From the IMG/VR virus record IMGVR_UViG_3300046463_000715, positions 1-64,000 of that record: a stretch of 64,000 nucleotides of DNA; one strand, 5' to 3'. The position numbers and the translations under genes are program-made. A model generated the notes under the pieces. That model was not told where the DNA came from, did no database searches, and saw only the letters and a list, made by a program, of their open reading frames with translations. This DNA comes from a virus. Shown here piece after piece: positions 16,795 to 25,018 of this stretch; position 1 is the first letter of the stretch; each line of letters begins with the position of its first letter.

Positions 16795-18933
16795 TCAAGT
16801 GTTAGACGGCTTCGGCTGCGGAGCCGCAACGCGAGGAAGCGTTAACGGCGGGAGCTCGGGAGCGGCGATACCTTGCGGGGTCGGTCCAGGTGCTTGAGCC
16901 GCCGGTTGAACCGGGAGAGCCGGTGCGCCAGCCATTGCGGGACTGCCTGCAGGACCAGCAGGTGTTCCGCCGGGAGGCCCGCCAGGAGCCCCACCCTGTG
17001 CAGCTGCGAGCTGGTCTGGAGTGTAGACGAAATTTTCGACAGAGACACCGGACGCTTTCGCGGCAGCGAAGATAAGCAGGCGTGGGTCGAGGTTGCCAGG
17101 AGCCGGTTGAAACACCTGCGGAAACGCTGTCGCCGCTTCGAGCAGACGAGTAATAGCCGCGACCTTGCGACCGTCAGGCCCAGGTAGCGCTCCGTCGTGC
17201 GCGATGAAATCAAACTCACCTTCGATTGTGTCTCGGGAAATATTAATGGCGTAGGCATTCGCTAAAGCTGGAGGAAGATTTTCGACGTTGGTCGATTTGA
17301 ATTTAACCATCTGGGCATCGTTCATGAACTGTTGAAAGTTCGAAACGAACTGCTTGGTCTGAGGCACGAGGCCCTGGACAGAGAGGAGACGAGCGAGCGC
17401 AGTCATGCGTCCGGCACTCATTTGCTGGGTGCCTGCATATTCGGTCGCGCTCTGGTCACCAGAAGGTGTAACCCCCTGCATGTTGGAATTTGCAGCGGTG
17501 ACGGACTCGGACCATTTTACGAAGTCCATCGCTTCCTCTAAAAAGTTTTCGGTAAGGTCCTTGATGGGGACCTGCGTGAACACGTCACTGATTTTCTTCC
17601 CGGCGGCTTCGGGGCGCAGAGAAATAAGCAGCCCTTCCTTGTCGGGGTTCATGAAGTCGGAGACGTCCACACATGCGGGGTCATAGACAAAGATGTTGCC
17701 CACGGTCCGGCTCAGTGCTTCCTGGTGTCGGTTTTTCAACCAGTCAACGTAGTCTTGAATGCCTTTCAGCATAAAAACCCACCCAGGAGAAAACTGGAAG
17801 TGCGCGTTAGGCCGACCTTCCGCAACAGAATATGGATACATCCCGTGCGCGTAGGTTGACTCGGTCATGGATAAGAGGACATCACCACCAGAAATAAGAA
17901 TCTGGAAAATTACAGGCTCGTCACCCACGTCATCAGCGTAAATCTCGTTGTCGCGAGGCACGAGTCGCACCCACAGCTCCCAACATTCAACGTTCCCAGT
18001 GTCGTTCTTGTCGGCTTGAGACGCGCCTGTAGGCTGTAGTGCGCGGGTGCGCTCATACGCAGTGCGCGAGAGGCGAATCTCTGCAGGGTTAGGTAGAACG
18101 CCAGGAAGAGAGGGAACAGCGGCGTCAGCTTGCGCGACACCTTTCTTGGCCTTCTCGACGAGTTCGGTGACTGCGGATGGTAGAACATATTGTGGATGGT
18201 CTGGAGAAAGTTTTGCGCGCCTGCGGAGCTCGGTCACGGGAATGACTGTGCGGTGACCGGCGAAGCGCATTTCCTGCATACGCCAGAGAGGAAGAGCGGG
18301 GTCGCAAATCCAGTCGTAGGGAGAGACGAGCTCCATGTTGTTATAACCGCCGACTTCGACATTCGTCCGTCGAGTGCGCGGGTAGGTCTTCGGTTTCGAC
18401 TCGCCGGTCTCGGGGTCGGTCTCGGTTTCGTCGGGGATGGGCACATCTTCCTGCACCATCTGCGGACGGAAAATCGGTCTCCAAGAATTGTAGAAGATGC
18501 CACGGTTAACCGCGAGAGCGTCCTTAGTCCAGAGGTAGCCCATCTGATACGAGCCCCCAGGCTGCTGCTCAGAATTCCAGCGAAGGAGCTGGTTCACAAA
18601 CTCGGCAGGAATTTCGTCTTCCGGTCGTCGGCCTTCCACTGCATTGGGCGTAGCCTGACCGAAGAGCACTTGCGAGACGTAAGTTGTCATCGTCTCGATT
18701 TGCGTCGAGGTCATCGGCAAAATGTAACGCTTCGGACTGCCGCGCTCCAGGGCGTCCATGTCCTTCTTCGTGAGAGGGGCGTAGACGTTCAGGATGTCGT
18801 AAGCGACGTCGAATTCATTCGACCAATACGCGAGTGCGTCTCGGCCCAGGCGCAAGTAATCCTTCGCGAGCTTGACCATCTTCGCTCGGAAATCCTTGTC
18901 CTTCTCAATCCGCCTTGCGAGTAATAAGTCCAT
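16795..18933 (-). CDS. Portal protein
   Basis: A 712-aa protein of the long P22-like portal class. The helical N-terminus (residues 1-60), YILPMTSTQIETMTTYVSQVLFG near residue 80, the central wing region, the crown-side helix (about 430-470, DYVDWLKNRHQEALSRTVGN) and a Pro/Ala/Gly-rich tail after residue 640 fit a dodecameric ring that threads DNA into the head. It is followed by scaffold and capsid genes and preceded by fibre and terminase genes. Confidence 0.85.
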   Translation of the reverse strand: MDLLLARRIEKDKDFRAKMVKLAKDYLRLGRDALAYWSNEFDVAYDILNVYAPLTKKDMDALERGSPKRYILPMTSTQIETMTTYVSQVLFGQATPNAVEGRRPEDEIPAEFVNQLLRWNSEQQPGGSYQMGYLWTKDALAVNRGIFYNSWRPIFRPQMVQEDVPIPDETETDPETGESKPKTYPRTRRTNVEVGGYNNMELVSPYDWICDPALPLWRMQEMRFAGHRTVIPVTELRRRAKLSPDHPQYVLPSAVTELVEKAKKGVAQADAAVPSLPGVLPNPAEIRLSRTAYERTRALQPTGASQADKNDTGNVECWELWVRLVPRDNEIYADDVGDEPVIFQILISGGDVLLSMTESTYAHGMYPYSVAEGRPNAHFQFSPGWVFMLKGIQDYVDWLKNRHQEALSRTVGNIFVYDPACVDVSDFMNPDKEGLLISLRPEAAGKKISDVFTQVPIKDLTENFLEEAMDFVKWSESVTAANSNMQGVTPSGDQSATEYAGTQQMSAGRMTALARLLSVQGLVPQTKQFVSNFQQFMNDAQMVKFKSTNVENLPPALANAYAINISRDTIEGEFDFIAHDGALPGPDGRKVAAITRLLEAATAFPQVFQPAPGNLDPRLLIFAAAKASGVSVENFVYTPDQLAAAQGGAPGGPPGGTPAGPAGSPAMAGAPALPVQPAAQAPGPTPQGIAAPELPPLTLPRVAAPQPKPSNT

Positions 18934-18939
18934 AAATCG

Positions 18940-19767
18940 TTAAACAAACCCACCACCCAAAGAAGTTCTCAGAGCCTGCACCGCTGCGTAGAGCGTGCCG
19001 CTGTCCGTAGCGTTCATGCCGGTAGTGACGGCTGCGAACGAATAGATGCGCCCCAGTGCCTCGCCGAATGTCCCGTCTGTGTTCATTCCGATACCCATTG
19101 AAAAGTTGAGGTTCGAAATGTCCCCGGTCTCGGCTGTAGCGATGCTACCGATAGATGCGTGAGCGCTGCCGCTGTTGGCAAAATACATGTTGAGGCTGGT
19201 GCTACCCGTGCGCTGGCAGGAGTAGAAGCCGTTAGCTCCTGCGCCAGCTACGGTGAGGAGCACTTTCCCGATTTGAGTTTTTTTATTCCCAGAAGCGGTG
19301 CCGAAGTAGAGCCCGTCACCGGTCGCAACGTGGAGGGCTCCGAAGTCTATAGCGTGCTGAGGGTCAGCGGCGATGTCGTAGCCATAGAGCACTACGCCCG
19401 CACTGTTAAACGACAGGCCAGAAAGCGACGGCTGAATAATGCCAACAAGTGTCGGGTCTCCGACAATGTTGAGTGCCCAGCCGTTCAATCCGCTTCGACC
19501 GTCGTAGTTGTCATGAGCTAGATTGTCCCAAGGGTCGACACCACTTGGACCGACGATGAGAGGAGTCCGGGCGGCAATCACACTGTCCGGAGCAAAGAAA
19601 TTGCACGCAACGATTTGGCTCCTGATGTCCCTGATTGCCAGATTGAATGACGCCAGTGCTGTGAGCGTGTTACCGCTCGGCATGGGTCCACCGTTCACCA
19701 CAACTCGACGAGCCCATTGGTCGCCGAGAGCCATGAACGGAAGGTCGTTGACAGATTGCGTAATCAT
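18940..19767 (-). CDS. Fibre-domain protein (third copy of the fibre repeat)
   Basis: A 275-aa protein that is essentially a single copy of the roughly 250-residue domain found twice in the fibre protein at 5960-8098: QWARRVVVNGGPMPSG, then NFFAPDSVIAARTPLI, DPWDN and a closing LRTSLGGGFV. Its location between the portal and a second fibre gene is unusual. It probably forms a fibre tip or a capsid-surface knob; binding partner unknown. Confidence 0.75.
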   Translation of the reverse strand: MITQSVNDLPFMALGDQWARRVVVNGGPMPSGNTLTALASFNLAIRDIRSQIVACNFFAPDSVIAARTPLIVGPSGVDPWDNLAHDNYDGRSGLNGWALNIVGDPTLVGIIQPSLSGLSFNSAGVVLYGYDIAADPQHAIDFGALHVATGDGLYFGTASGNKKTQIGKVLLTVAGAGANGFYSCQRTGSTSLNMYFANSGSAHASIGSIATAETGDISNLNFSMGIGMNTDGTFGEALGRIYSFAAVTTGMNATDSGTLYAAVQALRTSLGGGFV

Positions 19768-20879
19768 TACGGTTGAGCCGCGAAGACCGCGACGATGTCG
19801 GTTTCAGCGGTGCCGTAACAAGTGAGCGAGAGCACCGCGATTTTTCCACTCGCGAGCGTGACGCCTGCAGAGTAGTCAGCCCCGAGCCATTTCCAACTCG
19901 CGTTGAAAGAGAGTGCTCGGCTAGAGCCGTTCGAGTCAATCCGGATGCTCTTGAAGAGACCGTTCGCTCGGTTGGCAGTAGAGAAGGTCGGCGCGCCGGT
20001 TAGGACCACCCTGTCAAACTCTTTGCCCGGGGTGAGGTCGATGGCGATTGCGCCGGTCGTGGTCGTCTCGGTTCCGCTTCCGAGGAGGTTGACGAAGCTC
20101 GCGTCGAAGTTGGTGCCGGAATTTTTCTTAACGACCTGACCAGCCGTGCCGCCGGTCGGCAGGGTGCCGCTGTTCAAACGAAGGATTTCCTCGATGCGGT
20201 CAAACTCTGCATCCGCCTGAAGGCCGAAGAAAACTCCGGTGATTGCGACCGTGGTGTTGACGTTGATGTTGACCTGGGAGAAATCACCCTGGTCGGCTTC
20301 GAGATAAATGGTGTGGGAGCCGCTGACATACGCGCCCTTGATGGGGTCGGTGTCGAGGACGTTCGGGTGCAAGAAGACGCGCCGGACTCTATTCCAACCG
20401 GCATTGAGCTGGACCGCTTCAGACAGAATGTCAGCAGCGAGGGTGCCGCCAGCGTAGACATTGCTTTTCGCGATGCGAACACCGAAGGTCCCAGCGATAG
20501 ACGAGTAGGCGAAAAAGTTGAGCTCGACGATTTGATTCGACAGAGCCTTCGGCGAAGCGTTCACAACCTGAGTGACCTGAGCGAAGCCGGTGCGTGCAAC
20601 GCCAGGGGCGCGCAGCGGGCCGGACTCCAGGTCGATAAGCAGAAGAGAATCACCGATGACTTCCGCAGGGGGCTCGGTCACTTTGCTCGCGGCCACTGCG
20701 GCGGCAACGCCGATGTTGCGGATGCGAATATATTTGTTCGTCCCGACATCGGTCTCGTCCACGTTGAGTGCCCAGGAGCCGACAAGGTCTGTCGAGGTTG
20801 CGACTGTGCCCGCACCGTTACCGACTTTGACGTCGAGGGTGCCGGTGCGAAAGTCGCCGGTTGCGAGTAAGTTTCTCAT
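19767..20879 (-). CDS. Putative fibre or appendage protein
   Basis: A 370-aa beta-rich protein. Residues about 90-220 look like a carbohydrate-binding jelly roll (FGVRIAKSNVYAGG, SHTIYLEADQGDFSQV). Near residue 245 it carries one copy of the 28-residue shaft repeat (LPTGGTAGQVVKKNSGTNFD), followed by a C-terminal beta domain. The one-base overlap with the gene at 18940 suggests the two are made together. Confidence 0.7.
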   Translation of the reverse strand: MRNLLATGDFRTGTLDVKVGNGAGTVATSTDLVGSWALNVDETDVGTNKYIRIRNIGVAAAVAASKVTEPPAEVIGDSLLLIDLESGPLRAPGVARTGFAQVTQVVNASPKALSNQIVELNFFAYSSIAGTFGVRIAKSNVYAGGTLAADILSEAVQLNAGWNRVRRVFLHPNVLDTDPIKGAYVSGSHTIYLEADQGDFSQVNINVNTTVAITGVFFGLQADAEFDRIEEILRLNSGTLPTGGTAGQVVKKNSGTNFDASFVNLLGSGTETTTTGAIAIDLTPGKEFDRVVLTGAPTFSTANRANGLFKSIRIDSNGSSRALSFNASWKWLGADYSAGVTLASGKIAVLSLTCYGTAETDIVAVFAAQP

Positions 20880-20888
20880 AAAAGTCCT

Positions 20889-21527
20889 TTAGTCTCTGGA
20901 GAAGCCCCAGACGAATTGTAGTGCGCCGACAGCGTAAGTTGGGGTTGAGCCGGTCGAGGCGATGACGGCAGCGTAGAGGTTGTTGCCGCCAGAAGATTTC
21001 AAAGAGGTTCGAAGGTTCGACTTCACAGCGACAGCTTCGCTGGCAACCGTGACGTAGTCGCCGGTCGCGATAGATACGCGAGCGATGACCTTGAGGTCGT
21101 CCGTCGAGAATACGAAGGCGGAATTGTCCGTGATGGTCGCAGCGGCTGGACTCGATTCGAAAATCAAAACGTCGAGAGCGACTTTTTGGTTGGACTTGTC
21201 GAGCAGCACGAGGGACTCCAGAAGACCGCTACCGTTCGGGGTAAGCGCGCCTGTGAGGGTCTGGGCCGGTCCGACAGAGTCGCCGACAGAATACGGAGTC
21301 GTGGTGATGACCGGCACGACTTTGATGACGGTCTCGGTCCGAGTAAACTTGGAGAGGATGCCCTTGAGCAGAGCAACCACTGACCAGGACGAAGTGGTGT
21401 TCGTCGCAGCGGCATCGGCCAACGCACCTTGCGTCACGTCTGCGCCGTCGAGAACGGTTTCCGCCATTGTCCCGATGGTGATGTCACTCGGGTTTGTAAC
21501 CTCTACTTTTAAAATTACGTCCTGCAT
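20889..21527 (-). CDS. Putative head decoration or appendage protein
   Basis: A 212-aa beta-rich protein starting MQDVILKVEVTNPSDI, with a Thr/Ser-rich centre and a C-terminal AVIASTGSTPTYAVGALQFVWGF. It has an AGGA ribosome site in the preceding gap. It lies in the head/fibre cluster between the 116-aa and 370-aa genes. Similar small beta proteins decorate phage heads, but I cannot assign the family. Confidence 0.65.
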   Translation of the reverse strand: MQDVILKVEVTNPSDITIGTMAETVLDGADVTQGALADAAATNTTSSWSVVALLKGILSKFTRTETVIKVVPVITTTPYSVGDSVGPAQTLTGALTPNGSGLLESLVLLDKSNQKVALDVLIFESSPAAATITDNSAFVFSTDDLKVIARVSIATGDYVTVASEAVAVKSNLRTSLKSSGGNNLYAAVIASTGSTPTYAVGALQFVWGFSRD

Positions 21528-21530
21528 AAA

Positions 21531-21881
21531 TTATTGTCCTGGTTGACCAGCGTTCTGCTGCTTGCCCGCATTGATGGCAGAAATTACTTTCACGACTGGC
21601 CCGGGCGAGCCGTCCGGCTTGTTGAGGTGCATCAGAATCGAGCCGTCTTCCTGAGTCACTGCCGTGTATTGCGGCAAAACATTCTGCGGCCCGGGCGGCA
21701 ACAGTCCAGGCTGGCCCGGGTTGCTCACAGGAGTCGACTGCTGGATTGCAGCAGCGAGGTTCGGAGCGATAGTGCCTCGGCCTTTGATTGCGCCCATAGC
21801 GTCAGCCGATTGGCTGGCTCCGGGGACAGCTGAGGGCATCGTGTTCGCTCCAGTTCCGGAGCCTAGATAATTGAGGGCCAT
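21531..21881 (-). CDS. Small Gly/Pro/Gln-rich virion-cluster protein
   Basis: A 116-aa protein with a disordered N-terminal half (many Gly, Pro, Gln, Ser) and a short beta segment (AVTQEDGSILMHLNKPDG). The gap to the next gene is 3 bases. Context suggests a structural or assembly role; no motif is recognised. Confidence 0.6.
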   Translation of the reverse strand: MALNYLGSGTGANTMPSAVPGASQSADAMGAIKGRGTIAPNLAAAIQQSTPVSNPGQPGLLPPGPQNVLPQYTAVTQEDGSILMHLNKPDGSPGPVVKVISAINAGKQQNAGQPGQ

Positions 21882-21884
21882 AAA

Positions 21885-22262
21885 TTAGCTCTCCAGGTCC
21901 TTCGCACTCGCGCCGGGGGCTGGTTTGTTTTCTTTCGTGGGGCGCTTATACCCCAAAATCTTTTCCTCGTCGCCGCTGTCAGCGGGCTCTTCACCCTCGT
22001 CAGCGGGCTCTTCGGACTCTTGCGCGGGTGTCTCGCTGTTCTCTTCCTCGGCGGAGCCCTCGGGGGCGATTGGGCCGGTAGCTTCGAGGCGGATACTCGG
22101 GCCGGATTGCTCGCTGTGGGACTTCGAAACGACTTTGAAATCTCCGGAGATTCGGCAAGTGTGGCCCACGTCGTAATCCATGAAGGGTTCGGCTTGGTCA
22201 CCGTCGAGCATGAGTGACGGCTTAATTTCGGGCGCTTCGGCTGGCATTGATAAATCGGGCAT
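21885..22262 (-). CDS. Small acidic virion-cluster protein
   Basis: A 125-aa protein. Residues 1-75 contain a likely beta domain (DYDVGHTCRISGDFKVVSKS). Residues 75-125 are very acidic (repeated EEPAD) and disordered, with a basic end. A strong AGGAG site precedes the ATG, and a good promoter lies at 22282-22310, so this gene heads a head/fibre transcription unit. Function unknown. Confidence 0.7.
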   Translation of the reverse strand: MPDLSMPAEAPEIKPSLMLDGDQAEPFMDYDVGHTCRISGDFKVVSKSHSEQSGPSIRLEATGPIAPEGSAEEENSETPAQESEEPADEGEEPADSGDEEKILGYKRPTKENKPAPGASAKDLES

Positions 22263-22281
22263 AGAAAATTCTCCTTAACTC

Positions 22282-22310
22282 AATATACGCAGGTTTCCAG
22301 ATTCTGGCAA
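22282..22310 (-). promoter_or_regulatory. Promoter upstream of head/fibre unit
   Basis: TTGCCA (22310-22305), 17-base spacer, TATATT (22287-22282), read leftwards. It lies in the 50-base gap between the terminase stop and the 125-aa gene. Confidence 0.7.
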
Positions 22311-22312
22311 CC

Positions 22313-23854
22313 TCAGTAATACCGTTTAGCCCGATTTGGGGTCGGCTTCACGTCGAGCGGACCGGTTAAACCCTTTTTCCCCTCGACCTCGGCGCGGATA
22401 AGTTTCAAGCAGTTGAACTTGCCGTAGCGCGATGCGTCCGCGATATGGTCGAAGTTGCCGCCGGACGGTCCTTTGAGCGGCTCGTCTCCTCCGAAGCCCG
22501 CCTCACCCTCGACAGGATACCGGTAGCCGCCCAGGCTCGCGACGTAAAGCATCGGGCAGCACTCCTTGTCGATTTGATAAATGTGGTTGCCCCACGAGTC
22601 TTTCTTTTCGAGGAGCCGGTTGTAGACGGCGATTGACTCCGAGAGACCCATCCGCATGAAGCCAGGATAAATTTCGTAGGTGCTCAGCACTTTGATGTTG
22701 GAGCCGAGGGAGGTCTTGGCGTTGCCCGCTGGGTCGCAATAATCCTTCACACCGTTGCAGACGGAGCGGTCATTCCAGAAAGGGAAAACTGTGTTCGTGA
22801 TTTCGAGGACGGCTTTACACTGCCGGTCGGTGTCGGACTGCATCGAGAATTGTTCCGCGAGGTCCCACCAGTATTCGTCCTTGCCCACGGTCCAGTAGGC
22901 GGAGAAGACACACGAGTTGGTCGCACCGAAGTCCCACGAGCGAATCAGATATGCGCCCTTGGGCCACGGCAAATCTTTTTTCGAGTGCGGCTCCTCGAAG
23001 GCGTAGAACACGGGGGTGCCGTTGAAGGCCTCGGCGTATTCTCCGAGCACCATCCGCTTATACATCGCAGCGTTCTTGCGGTATTGCCGCTCCAGGTCCT
23101 GGACGTAGTTGGGCGGGAGGTTGTGTGCGTTTTCTTTTGTCGGGATGTGCCAGAAGCGAACAGCGACGTCGTCCTTGGTCTCCTCTTCATACGATGCAAT
23201 CCAGTGGCGCGGAGAAGGAGGATTTGTGTCGAGGATGACGCAGGTGTCTTTGATGAAGCCACGGGGGTCACACGTCTCCGGGTCCGCGCCCTTCCATCGC
23301 AAGCAGGCGACTCCGAGGTCGAGGTCACCACGCGAGAGCTGGTCGGCTTCGACGAAGATGAGCATTGAGCACTCGTAACCCCTGAACCGTGTTGCGGAGT
23401 AGCGCTCCTCGGGGACACCGGCGAATTGAATCCAGCTGCAGAACTTATTGCCGACAGCTTCGAACCATTGGAGGATTGCACTCTTCGGCGCGGCTGGGTT
23501 CATCGCCTTCCATGCGTTGAAGAGCTCGACGGCTTTCTTCGACGGGATGCGATAAGTTTTTCCACCGTCGATTTTCTTGAAGAGCGAGACACCTGTGTCC
23601 ATGTATGCGGTGCCGAGTTTCGGGAACACTTGCTTTTCAAAAGTTTCGAGAGTCGTGTCTTCGTTCGAGTCCTGAGTCTTCCGGAGAATGTAAATTTTGC
23701 CGCCAGCATTCCAGAAGCCGTGGCCGACTGCTTCCATCGCAATCGCTGTGGTTTTTCCAGTTCCACGACCACCGATGAGAGCGCGCACACGGCACTTGGT
23801 CGCGTGGAATTCTTTGATTGAGTTACCTGGAAAATACCACTCAGCTGTCTGCAT
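22313..23854 (-). CDS. terL: Terminase large subunit
   Basis: A 513-aa packaging motor. The N-terminal ATPase has a Walker A-type loop GGRGTGKTT (residues 28-36) and a Walker B segment MLIFVEAD (about 164-171). The C-terminal RNase H-like nuclease begins at a SWDFGATNS motif near residue 300, with a second acidic cluster at CDPAGN. It pumps DNA into the head through the portal and cuts the concatemer. The gene follows a terminator at 23859-23894. A likely small subunit is far away at 30650-31363. Confidence 0.9.
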   Translation of the reverse strand: MQTAEWYFPGNSIKEFHATKCRVRALIGGRGTGKTTAIAMEAVGHGFWNAGGKIYILRKTQDSNEDTTLETFEKQVFPKLGTAYMDTGVSLFKKIDGGKTYRIPSKKAVELFNAWKAMNPAAPKSAILQWFEAVGNKFCSWIQFAGVPEERYSATRFRGYECSMLIFVEADQLSRGDLDLGVACLRWKGADPETCDPRGFIKDTCVILDTNPPSPRHWIASYEEETKDDVAVRFWHIPTKENAHNLPPNYVQDLERQYRKNAAMYKRMVLGEYAEAFNGTPVFYAFEEPHSKKDLPWPKGAYLIRSWDFGATNSCVFSAYWTVGKDEYWWDLAEQFSMQSDTDRQCKAVLEITNTVFPFWNDRSVCNGVKDYCDPAGNAKTSLGSNIKVLSTYEIYPGFMRMGLSESIAVYNRLLEKKDSWGNHIYQIDKECCPMLYVASLGGYRYPVEGEAGFGGDEPLKGPSGGNFDHIADASRYGKFNCLKLIRAEVEGKKGLTGPLDVKPTPNRAKRYY

Positions 23855-23858
23855 AAAG

Positions 23859-23894
23859 TAAAAAGGGGTCTCCCAGTGCTAACCGAGAGACCCC
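23859..23894 (-). terminator. Terminator just upstream of terL
   Basis: Read leftwards, GGGGTCTC and GAGACCCC arms (23894-23887 and 23872-23865) with a 14-base loop are followed by TTTTTA. It would stop most transcripts coming from the tRNA-Met and small-gene cluster before terL. Confidence 0.75.
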
Positions 23895-23913
23895 GTCCCC
23901 TTGATTTCCCCAA

Positions 23914-24099
23914 TTACCTCCCGGCCTTGTGTGCGGTGTGAATGAAGTCTTTTGTGTTCTTGTCGCCCTCGGAGTGCATGACGGCAAGAGCGGAGCCGAT
24001 TGCTTTGCCCTTAGTGGCATGGCGGCTCATAATTTTTCCCGTGGCGCGATTTTTCTTCGCCCACTGGCCGGACGGGAGTTTCACAATGTCATACGGCAT
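23914..24099 (-). CDS. Small basic protein
   Basis: A 61-aa basic protein (MPYDIVKLPSGQWAKKNR, then HATKGKAIGSALAVMHSEG). The composition and the KGKA-GSALAVMHS stretch are seen in small conserved phage proteins of unknown function. It lies between tRNA-Met and the terminator before terL. Confidence 0.6.
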   Translation of the reverse strand: MPYDIVKLPSGQWAKKNRATGKIMSRHATKGKAIGSALAVMHSEGDKNTKDFIHTAHKAGR

Positions 24100-24108
24100 A
24101 GATTTGGG

Positions 24109-24180
24109 TGCAGGAGCTGGATTTGAACCAGCGACCTTCTGGTTATGAGCCAGACGAGCTACCTAGCTGCTCCATCCTGC
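24109..24180 (-). tRNA. tRNA-Met (anticodon CAU)
   Basis: The minus strand folds into a full cloverleaf. The acceptor stem pairs six of seven positions, the anticodon arm is TCTGG-CTCATAA-CCAGA, and the T arm is GCTGG-TTCAAAT-CCAGC. No CCA is encoded, so the tail must be added by an enzyme. CAU reads Met; a lysidine-modified Ile tRNA is possible and cannot be excluded from sequence. Confidence 0.9.
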
Positions 24181-24189
24181 AGAAAATTG

Positions 24190-24366
24190 TTACGGGGTCA
24201 TCAGGTCGCCGCGAGGATTGTCGCTGGTCGAGCCACTTGAGCCCTTGCGGTCTTCCTGGTTCACCGGCTGGGAGCGCGAATCACTCGGAGAGAATTCGGC
24301 CACTCGCGGAGCCTGCTTGGCTTCGGTGCCGGGGCGCTGTTCGTCAGTTTGTCGCATGTCACTCAT
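24190..24366 (-). CDS. Small disordered protein
   Basis: A 58-aa hydrophilic protein (MSDMRQTDEQRPGTEAKQ) rich in Ser, Gln, Asp and Arg with no hydrophobic core, likely disordered. It lies 9 bases upstream of the tRNA-Met and 3 bases after the next small gene. Function unknown. Confidence 0.5.
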   Translation of the reverse strand: MSDMRQTDEQRPGTEAKQAPRVAEFSPSDSRSQPVNQEDRKGSSGSTSDNPRGDLMTP

Positions 24367-24369
24367 ACG

Positions 24370-24531
24370 TTAGTTCCTCGGGGTTCGAGACCCGTTCTTT
24401 GCGGAGCAATACTCAGCAAGGCGTTTGGCCCGCTGGTCTCGCTCGTTTTTCTGTTTCCGCCCAGCGACGGCTTTTCCTTCAGGAGAAGCTGCCCAGGCGT
24501 TAATAGCACGAATTGATTCGAGTCCACCCAT
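24370..24531 (-). CDS. Small basic protein
   Basis: A 53-aa basic protein with one predicted helix (SPEGKAVAGRKQKNERDQRA). It heads the small cluster that includes tRNA-Met, and has a phage-type -10 element just upstream at 24540-24545. Function unknown. Confidence 0.5.
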   Translation of the reverse strand: MGGLESIRAINAWAASPEGKAVAGRKQKNERDQRAKRLAEYCSAKNGSRTPRN

Positions 24532-24539
24532 AATGCTTC

Positions 24540-24568
24540 AATATACCACGACTCTTTGGGTTTGGCTA
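24540..24568 (-). promoter_or_regulatory. Candidate promoter for tRNA-Met cluster
   Basis: TAGCCA (24568-24563), 17-base spacer, TATATT (24545-24540), read leftwards. The -10 is perfect, the -35 fits less well. The predicted RNA begins within a few bases of the ATG at 24531. Confidence 0.5.
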
Positions 24569-24691
24569 CCGCTTCGTGGCGAACCGGACGACGACGCAGG
24601 CGGCAAAGGTGTAGATGGCAACCTTCGCCAGAAAGGCGACGGCGCTGATTGCTAGGACGAATTCGATTGGCATGATGGTGACTTTGGTCAT
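24566..24691 (-). CDS. Small single-span membrane protein
   Basis: A 41-aa peptide with one hydrophobic span (FVLAISAVAFLAKVAIYTFA) and a basic C-terminus (VVRFATKR). The start overlaps the stop of the preceding gene as ATGA, which implies translational coupling. Possible membrane or lysis accessory; not assigned. Confidence 0.55.
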   Translation of the reverse strand: MTKVTIMPIEFVLAISAVAFLAKVAIYTFAACVVVRFATKR

Positions 24692-24906
24692 GCGCGATGG
24701 GCTTCGATAACAGCGTTGAATGCTCGCGCACAAGCAAACTGTTTCCTGGTTCCGAAAGGTCTCCACAAAACTGTGGTCCCTCCGCCCTGGATTGGGATTG
24801 TGACTTCGGTGTGAGTCGAGGACATACGGACGATGTTCGACGCGCCTTGAGCTCGGAGAGCCCTGGCTTGCTTTGCGCTGGTCGCAATAAGAATCTCTTC
24901 CTTCAT
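24688..24906 (-). CDS. Small protein of unknown function
   Basis: A 72-aa protein starting at ATG 24906 (a GTG one codon upstream is possible). It alternates strands and helices (KEEILIATSAKQARALRAQG). It is divergently oriented to the zinc-binding gene at 25019. The promoter at 24913-24942 lies so close that its mRNA should have almost no leader. Confidence 0.6.
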   Translation of the reverse strand: MKEEILIATSAKQARALRAQGASNIVRMSSTHTEVTIPIQGGGTTVLWRPFGTRKQFACARAFNAVIEAHRA

Positions 24907-24912
24907 CACTAT

Positions 24913-24942
24913 AATATGAGCCGAGGTCGGCTAAATTGTCAA
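24913..24942 (-). promoter_or_regulatory. Divergent promoter, leftward
   Basis: TTGACA (24942-24937), 18-base spacer, CATATT (24918-24913), read leftwards. It abuts the GC-rich element of the rightward module (24945-25018), so one bound protein could affect both directions. Confidence 0.45.
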
Positions 24943-24944
24943 AT

Positions 24945-25018
24945 CCAGGGGTTTCCCCGGGGCTCGGATTAGTAAGATATTTGTTGACACCTAACCGGTG
25001 AGGGTATACCGTATCCCC
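24945..25018 (+). promoter_or_regulatory. Three-copy promoter/operator module, copy 1
   Basis: Read rightwards: CCAGGGG-TTT-CCCCGGGGC, then GATTAGTA, then TTGACA (24984-24989), 17 bases, TACCGT (25007-25012), then ATCCCC directly before the ATG at 25019. Closely matching modules precede the genes at 40939 (minus) and 58522 (plus). The GGGG-CCCC-GGGG block sits about 30 bases upstream of the -35 and looks like a binding site or stem-loop. Transcription should begin at or next to the start codon. Confidence 0.65.
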
